This document shows, piece after piece, positions 25,019-28,369 of a stretch of DNA of 28,369 nucleotides. The DNA comes from Clostridiales bacterium UBA1701 (GTDB taxonomy: Bacteria; Bacillota; Clostridia; Oscillospirales; Oscillospiraceae): contig DCJL01000013.1 of the NCBI GenBank assembly GCA_002320035.1, forward strand, positions 1 to 28,369, in the 5' to 3' direction. The position numbers and the translations under genes were made by a program. Numbering within the stretch: position 1 is the first letter of the stretch; each line of letters starts with the position of its first letter. The notes under the pieces are model-generated. The model searched no databases. It saw only the letters and a list, made by a program, of their open reading frames with translations, and was not told the origin of the DNA.

Positions 25019-25879
25019 TCAGCCTACAAGCATGTCAATATCAGCCACCGTGAGCCCCGGATGGAGCGCAAGATTTATCCCGTAGCCAATGAGCCGCCCC
25101 GCAGATCGGACGCTGCTGTCAATATCCCGCGGGGTAACAAACATCGATTGAAGCCCCTGCTGATTGGCTATAATCCCCGCGTCAATAACAGTAGGCATGC
25201 CCAGGGCAATCACCGGCACACCCAGGCTCTCCTGATTCAGCGCCTCCCTGTCATTTCCAACGCCGGAGCCCGGAGAAATACCCGTTCCACAGATCTGCAC
25301 CGTGCGGCACAGCCGGGATACATCTGCCCCGGCAAGCGCATCCACGGCAATAACACAGTCCGGCTTCAGTTCATTGCACAGTGTTTTTATCTGAATGGCG
25401 CTTTCTATCCCCGTTGTTCCCAGCACGCCGGTACGGCAGAGGGCGGAGGTGCGGAAGGCTTTAAACTGTTCCGGGGCGCTTTTTTTTAGATGCCGGGTCA
25501 CGATAATATTTGAGGCGGCCAGAGGGCCCAGCGCGTCCGGGGTAATATCCGGGTTTCCGAGGGCGGCAATCAAAAAATTGGCGCAGGAGCTTAGATCCGC
25601 ACAGCGGGCAATAAGCGATGAAATCGCCTGCGCCGCCGAGGGAAAATCCTCAGCGCCCCGCTCAAATCGAGAGGGCAGTTCCAGCGTATAATAGCGCCCC
25701 CTGGGTTTTCCGAGCGCCTGCTCACCAAGTTCATTGAGAATTTCAACTGCACTTACGGAGAACCCGTTCAGGTGCTCTTCCCCGGCTTTGACGCCCTGAA
25801 GCTCCCCTGTCTCTCCCGCACTGTCCCGCCATAGACGCGCGGCCTCGCTGGCCAAATCTGTTCTTGCAATGTTCGCCAT
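25019..25879 (-). CDS. gpr: Spore germination protease GPR
   Basis: An aspartic-type protease (family A25) that degrades small acid-soluble spore proteins at germination. The N-terminal RTDLA (6-10) is the region around the self-cleavage site in relatives. Conserved blocks include TGIESA, CVIAVDALAGA, ICGTGISPGSGVGN and VIALGMPTVIDA. At 286 residues it is shorter than the roughly 370-residue Bacillus enzyme but still contains these core blocks. GGAGG lies 10-11 bases before ATG at 25879. It diverges from rpsT, as in B. subtilis. A sigma-G promoter is expected for the family, but none was clear. Confidence 0.95.
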   Translation of the reverse strand: MANIARTDLASEAARLWRDSAGETGELQGVKAGEEHLNGFSVSAVEILNELGEQALGKPRGRYYTLELPSRFERGAEDFPSAAQAISSLIARCADLSSCANFLIAALGNPDITPDALGPLAASNIIVTRHLKKSAPEQFKAFRTSALCRTGVLGTTGIESAIQIKTLCNELKPDCVIAVDALAGADVSRLCRTVQICGTGISPGSGVGNDREALNQESLGVPVIALGMPTVIDAGIIANQQGLQSMFVTPRDIDSSVRSAGRLIGYGINLALHPGLTVADIDMLVG

Positions 25880-25975
25880 TTTTGCTGCCTCCTATTTCAA
25901 TATATTGTGTATTTTTCCCTGAAAAGCGGGATTGAATAACAAAAGAGAAAAAAGAAAAGTTTTTAAAAAAAACCC

Positions 25976-26004
25976 TTGCTTTTCCTGCGGGTTTTTGTTA
26001 TAAT
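25976..26004 (+). promoter_or_regulatory. rpsT promoter
   Basis: TTGCTT (25976-25981) and a perfect TATAAT (25999-26004) are 17 bases apart. The predicted leader is about 48 bases. Confidence 0.75.
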
Positions 26005-26014
26005 CTCTAAACGC

Positions 26015-26029
26015 GAGTTATATTAACTC
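26015..26029 (+). promoter_or_regulatory. Hairpin in the rpsT leader
   Basis: GAGTTA (26015-26020) and TAACTC (26024-26029) form a perfect six-base stem with a three-base loop. It lies between the predicted transcript start and AGGAGGAGG (26038-26046). S20 represses its own translation in E. coli; a role here is inference. Confidence 0.4.
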
Positions 26030-26059
26030 AATTTTATAGGAGGAGGTGGCGATTGAAGC

Positions 26060-26323
26060 ATGGCCAACATTAAATCTTCTGCCAAGAGAGACGAAAAGTC
26101 TAAGGAGCTCAGAGCCAAGAACCGCGCGGAAAAGACCGAGCTCAAGACCATGATGAAAAAGTTTGACGCCGCAGTTGCCGAAGGCAACCGCGAGACAGCC
26201 GTCAGTGCCTATAAAGTTGCTGTTAAGACTGTTGACCGCGCGACTGGCAAGGGCCTGCTGCACAAGAACAATGCAGCCCATAAGAAGTCCGCAATGGCTC
26301 TCAAGCTCAACAAAATGGCTTAA
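26060..26323 (+). CDS. rpsT: 30S ribosomal protein S20
   Basis: A primary 16S rRNA-binding protein of the small subunit. The product is 87 residues, basic and helical, starting MANIKSSAKRDEKSKELRAK and containing the conserved NNAAHKKSAMALKLNK C-terminal part. The ribosome site AGGAGGAGG at 26038-26046 is a long 13 bases from the ATG. It has its own promoter and terminator, so it is a single-gene unit. It diverges from gpr, a conserved Firmicutes arrangement. Confidence 0.98.
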   Translation: MANIKSSAKRDEKSKELRAKNRAEKTELKTMMKKFDAAVAEGNRETAVSAYKVAVKTVDRATGKGLLHKNNAAHKKSAMALKLNKMA

Positions 26324-26357
26324 AATTTCAGTAGCAGTAAAATATATTGCAACGCTT

Positions 26358-26385
26358 AAGGGGACGCAGAAATCTGCGTCCCCTT
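26358..26385 (+). terminator. rpsT intrinsic terminator
   Basis: A perfect 13-base stem AAGGGGACGCAGA (26358-26370) with TCTGCGTCCCCTT (26373-26385), then GGCTTTTTT. It sits 34 bases after the rpsT stop. Confidence 0.92.
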
Positions 26386-26416
26386 GGCTTTTTTATCCGG
26401 GCGGGCGTTCCGTCGG

Positions 26417-26445
26417 TGTACAAAGCCCTTATCCCGTGATATAAT
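26417..26445 (+). promoter_or_regulatory. rarA operon promoter with extended -10
   Basis: TATAAT at 26440-26445 is preceded by TG one base away (extended -10). The -35 TGTACA (26417-26422, 17-base spacing) matches consensus at four of six. The leader to ATG 26480 is about 28 bases. Confidence 0.6.
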
Positions 26446-26479
26446 CCATGAAAAACACACCGGAAAGCGGAGGTGCATT

Positions 26480-27730
26480 ATGTATAAGCCACTTGCAGAT
26501 GAAATACGACCCAAGCGCCTTGAGGATGTTGTTGGCCAGCGGCATATTCTGGGCCGGGAAGGAATGCTGCGCCGCATAATCGAAAGCGGCCAGATCCCCA
26601 ATATGATCTTTTACGGGCCCTCCGGTACCGGAAAAACCACGGTTGCCCGCATCATTGCCGAACAGACCAACCGCAGCCTCCGCAAATTGAACGCCACCAC
26701 TGCCGGAATCGCGGATATCAAGCGCATTATAGACGAGCTGGACACGCTTCTTGCTCCCGGCGGCGTGCTGCTGTACCTGGACGAAATACAATATTTTAAT
26801 AAAAAACAACAGCAGTCCCTTCTGGAATTTATAGAAGACGGGCGCATAACCCTTATTGCTTCCACAACGGAAAACCCCTATTTCTGCGTCTTTAACGCCA
26901 TTTTGAGCCGCTCCACGGTGTTTGAGTTTAAGCCCGTCTCTGCGGCCGATGTGGAAAATGCGGTGCGGCGGGCTGTGGATATCATGAATGGCCGCAGGGA
27001 GCGCCCGCTGCTTCTGGCCGATGGAGTGGTAAAGCGCATTGCCTCCGCCTGCGGCGGAGATGTGCGCAAGGCCATAAACTCCGTGGAGCTTCTGTTTTCC
27101 GCGGTCGGGGATAGAAAGGAAATCAGCCTCGAGGATGCCGTTGCCATCTCGCAGCGCAGCGCCATGCGCTATGACCGGGACGGAGACGAACATTTTGATA
27201 TACTCTCCGCCCTGATGAAATCTCTCCGGGGCTCCGATGCGGACGCGGCCATGCACTATCTGGCCAGGCTTCTGGAGGTTGGGGATCTGGTTGGGGCATG
27301 CCGCCGCATTCTCTGCTCCGCCAGCGAGGATATCGGCCTCGCCTATCCCCAGGCCGTGCCCATAGTAAAGGCCTGTGTGGACTCGGCATTGCAGCTGGGT
27401 CTGCCGGAGGCCCGGCTCCCTCTGGCTCAGGCCTGCCTGCTTCTGGCCACCGCGCCCAAGTCCAACAGCGCCTGCATCGCAATCGACAAGGCCATGGCTG
27501 ATGTGCGCGCGGGCAGAACAGGCTCTGTGCCCCGGGAACTCCAGAATGTTCATGCGGATGGCACAGGCTTTGAACGGGAGCAGGGCTATCAATATCCACA
27601 CAACTTTCCCGGGCACTGGGTAAAGCAGCAATATCTGCCAAAAGAGCTGAGAAACGCCAAATACTATGAGTATGGAGAAAACAAAACCGAACAGGCTGCC
27701 AGACGCTACTGGGAGGAGGTCAAAAAGTAA
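26480..27730 (+). CDS. rarA: Replication-associated recombination protein RarA (MgsA)
   Basis: An AAA+ ATPase related to clamp loaders that acts at stalled forks and single-strand gaps. ATG at 26480 follows GGAGG; a longer frame to 26384 would cross the promoter and terminator. The 416-residue product has Walker A GPSGTGKT (46-53), Walker B LLYLDE (97-102), sensor 1 STTENP (128-133) and arginine finger SRS (Arg144), all in the RarA pattern rather than that of DnaX. The C-terminal half carries the tetramerisation region ending HNFPGHWVKQQYLP. Its stop overlaps the next ATG by one base. Confidence 0.96.
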   Translation: MYKPLADEIRPKRLEDVVGQRHILGREGMLRRIIESGQIPNMIFYGPSGTGKTTVARIIAEQTNRSLRKLNATTAGIADIKRIIDELDTLLAPGGVLLYLDEIQYFNKKQQQSLLEFIEDGRITLIASTTENPYFCVFNAILSRSTVFEFKPVSAADVENAVRRAVDIMNGRRERPLLLADGVVKRIASACGGDVRKAINSVELLFSAVGDRKEISLEDAVAISQRSAMRYDRDGDEHFDILSALMKSLRGSDADAAMHYLARLLEVGDLVGACRRILCSASEDIGLAYPQAVPIVKACVDSALQLGLPEARLPLAQACLLLATAPKSNSACIAIDKAMADVRAGRTGSVPRELQNVHADGTGFEREQGYQYPHNFPGHWVKQQYLPKELRNAKYYEYGENKTEQAARRYWEEVKK

Positions 27731-27906
27731 TGGACATTCAGGTTGGAGATGTTTTATTCATGAAAAAGCCCCATCCCTGCGGCAGCCGGGATTGGCAGGT
27801 GCTGCGCGTCGGGGCGGATTTCAAGCTTCGCTGCCTGGGCTGCGGCCATGAGGTCATGGGCCCACGGGCTAAATTTGAAAAAAATGTGCGCCAGGTGAAA
27901 AGATGA
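27730..27906 (+). CDS. DUF951 family small protein, possible zinc ribbon
   Basis: A 58-residue protein starting at the ATG that overlaps the rarA stop (TAATG) and ending with a stop that overlaps the next gene start (ATGA). It matches the DUF951 pattern: KKPHPCGSRDWQVLRVGADFK, then RCLGCGHEVMGPRAKFEK. His15, Cys17, Cys35, Cys38 and His40 could bind a metal, but that is inferred from spacing only. Family function is unknown to me. It has no ribosome site apart from the coupled stop, so translation should follow rarA. Confidence 0.88.
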   Translation: MDIQVGDVLFMKKPHPCGSRDWQVLRVGADFKLRCLGCGHEVMGPRAKFEKNVRQVKR

Positions 27907-28178
27907 GCTGGGCCTACATGCTTCGCTGTGCGGATGGAAGCCTGTACTCCGGATGGACCAGCAACCTGGAAAAACGCCTGAAAGCCCATAACAGCGGAAA
28001 AGGCGCAAAATACACCCGCTCCCGCCTGCCGGTGGCGCTTGTGTATAAGGAAAAATTTGAAAGCAAAGAGACTGCCATGCGCCGGGAGTACCAGCTCAAG
28101 CGGCTTACGAGGCAGGAGAAACTAAGGCTGATAGAAAACGGGCCGCCCTCTCAGGGAACGGATCCGGAATCCTTCTGA
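27903..28178 (+). CDS. GIY-YIG domain protein, UPF0213 (YhbQ-like) family
   Basis: A 91-residue single-domain GIY-YIG nuclease-like protein. The first motif is AYMLRCADGSLYSGWT (4-19), in the variant typical of UPF0213. Likely catalytic residues are Tyr15, Arg25 (LEKRLKAHN), His29 and Glu56 (FESKETAMRREYQL), by comparison with the fold. The ATG overlaps the DUF951 stop by 4 bases. The E. coli relative YhbQ has been linked to DNA repair; activity here is unproven. Residues 80-91 form a disordered tail. Confidence 0.88.
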   Translation: MSWAYMLRCADGSLYSGWTSNLEKRLKAHNSGKGAKYTRSRLPVALVYKEKFESKETAMRREYQLKRLTRQEKLRLIENGPPSQGTDPESF

Positions 28179-28187
28179 TGAAGAAAG

Positions 28188-28222
28188 CGGAAAGCCCGGA
28201 GAGAAACGCTCCGGGCTTTCCG
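28188..28222. terminator. Strong hairpin after the GIY-YIG gene
   Basis: A perfect 14-base stem, CGGAAAGCCCGGAG (28188-28201) with CTCCGGGCTTTCCG (28209-28222), and loop AGAAACG. It lies 10 bases past the last stop of the operon. The plus strand has no T-tract directly after it, so it may terminate weakly, act mainly in the opposite direction, or belong to the adjoining repeat. Confidence 0.5.
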
Positions 28223-28369
28223 TGAGACTGTCAAAAAACGTTTGCAAAGCGAAAAGCAACTGAGCCGCGGGGGAGCTTGAGGGGGCAAGGCCCGCCTCAA
28301 ATGGGATAAGCCGCCGTCGAAGGGCCTGAAAACAGGCCGTTTGGGCGAAGCGGCATTTTGACGCTGTCA
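28223..28369. repeat. Structured non-coding element with imperfect terminal inverted repeats
   Basis: The left end TGAGACTGTCAAAA (28223-28236) and the reverse complement of the right end, TGACAGCGTCAAAA (28356-28369), agree at 11 of 14 bases. Inside are a six-base hairpin GGCCTG/CAGGCC (28323-28328, 28333-28338) enclosed by GCCGC/GCGGC, and GAGG/CCTC arms. No coding frame was recognised. The element reaches the exact window end, so it may be cut off. Confidence 0.45.

Noticed and set aside
25880..25975. Possible second origin cluster or sigma-G promoter in the gpr-rpsT gap
   Set aside because: The stretch is AT-rich, but no DnaA box within one mismatch and no convincing sigma-G pair was found; CAATATA is only a weak -10-like match.
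26429..27631. 400-codon minus-strand frame opposite rarA
   Set aside because: Antisense shadow of rarA; its amino acid composition and lack of motifs give no support for a gene.
1..28369. CRISPR arrays, insertion sequences, prophage genes, tRNA genes
   Set aside because: No regularly spaced repeats, transposase or phage genes, or cloverleaf-like sequences were recognised on either strand by reading.

Overview
The window is an origin-proximal chromosome segment of an endospore-forming Clostridia member, most likely of the Oscillospiraceae (Ruminococcaceae) type. Support for this: a germinant-receptor operon and the germination protease gpr, the dnaA-dnaN-S4-recF-remB-gyrB-gyrA order, a chromosomal parABS system, purine-rich Shine-Dalgarno sequences and moderately high GC. 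The genus call is inference. Neither edge holds a complete transcription unit, and both edges look like repeats (a probable rRNA-operon promoter on the left, a structured non-coding element on the right), so the window may be one whole assembly contig.

Layout from left to right. 1-200: tandem promoters firing leftward out of the window, probably for an rRNA operon. 231-4151 (+): gerA-gerC-gerB, a spore germinant receptor with the lipoprotein subunit in the middle. 4158-4185: terminator between converging units. 4195-9015 (-): a membrane-anchored parvulin foldase and mfd. 9196-9238: terminator. 9242-19684 (-): a nearly gapless run, read in transcription order as dnaN, S4 protein, recF, remB, gyrB, gyrA, SHOCT protein, rnhA, ABC transporter, GNAT. 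19685-19917: the dnaN-dnaA gap, which looks like oriC, with degenerate DnaA boxes and a DnaA-trio-like tract. 19918-21225: dnaA with a clear promoter. 21351-21417: terminator. 21426-25879 (-): gpr, parA, parB, serS, mscL in transcription order, with two parS sites at the parA promoter. 25976 to the right end (+): rpsT, then rarA-DUF951-GIY-YIG, then a non-coding element.

Most genes serve replication and its consequences: initiation (dnaA, oriC), clamp (dnaN), gap repair (recF), supercoiling (gyrBA), R-loop removal (rnhA), transcription-coupled repair (mfd), stalled forks (rarA) and origin segregation (parABS). Sporulation-linked genes (gerACB, gpr) flank them. No insertion sequence, prophage, CRISPR array or tRNA was seen, and no gene-free stretch exceeds 300 bases.

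The points most worth a second look are a DnaA protein that departs from family signatures in both its AAA+ and DNA-binding domains, paired with non-consensus DnaA boxes; unusual quinolone-pocket residues in both gyrase subunits; parS sites flush against the parA promoter; the translationally coupled rarA-DUF951-GIY-YIG set; and the paired edge elements.
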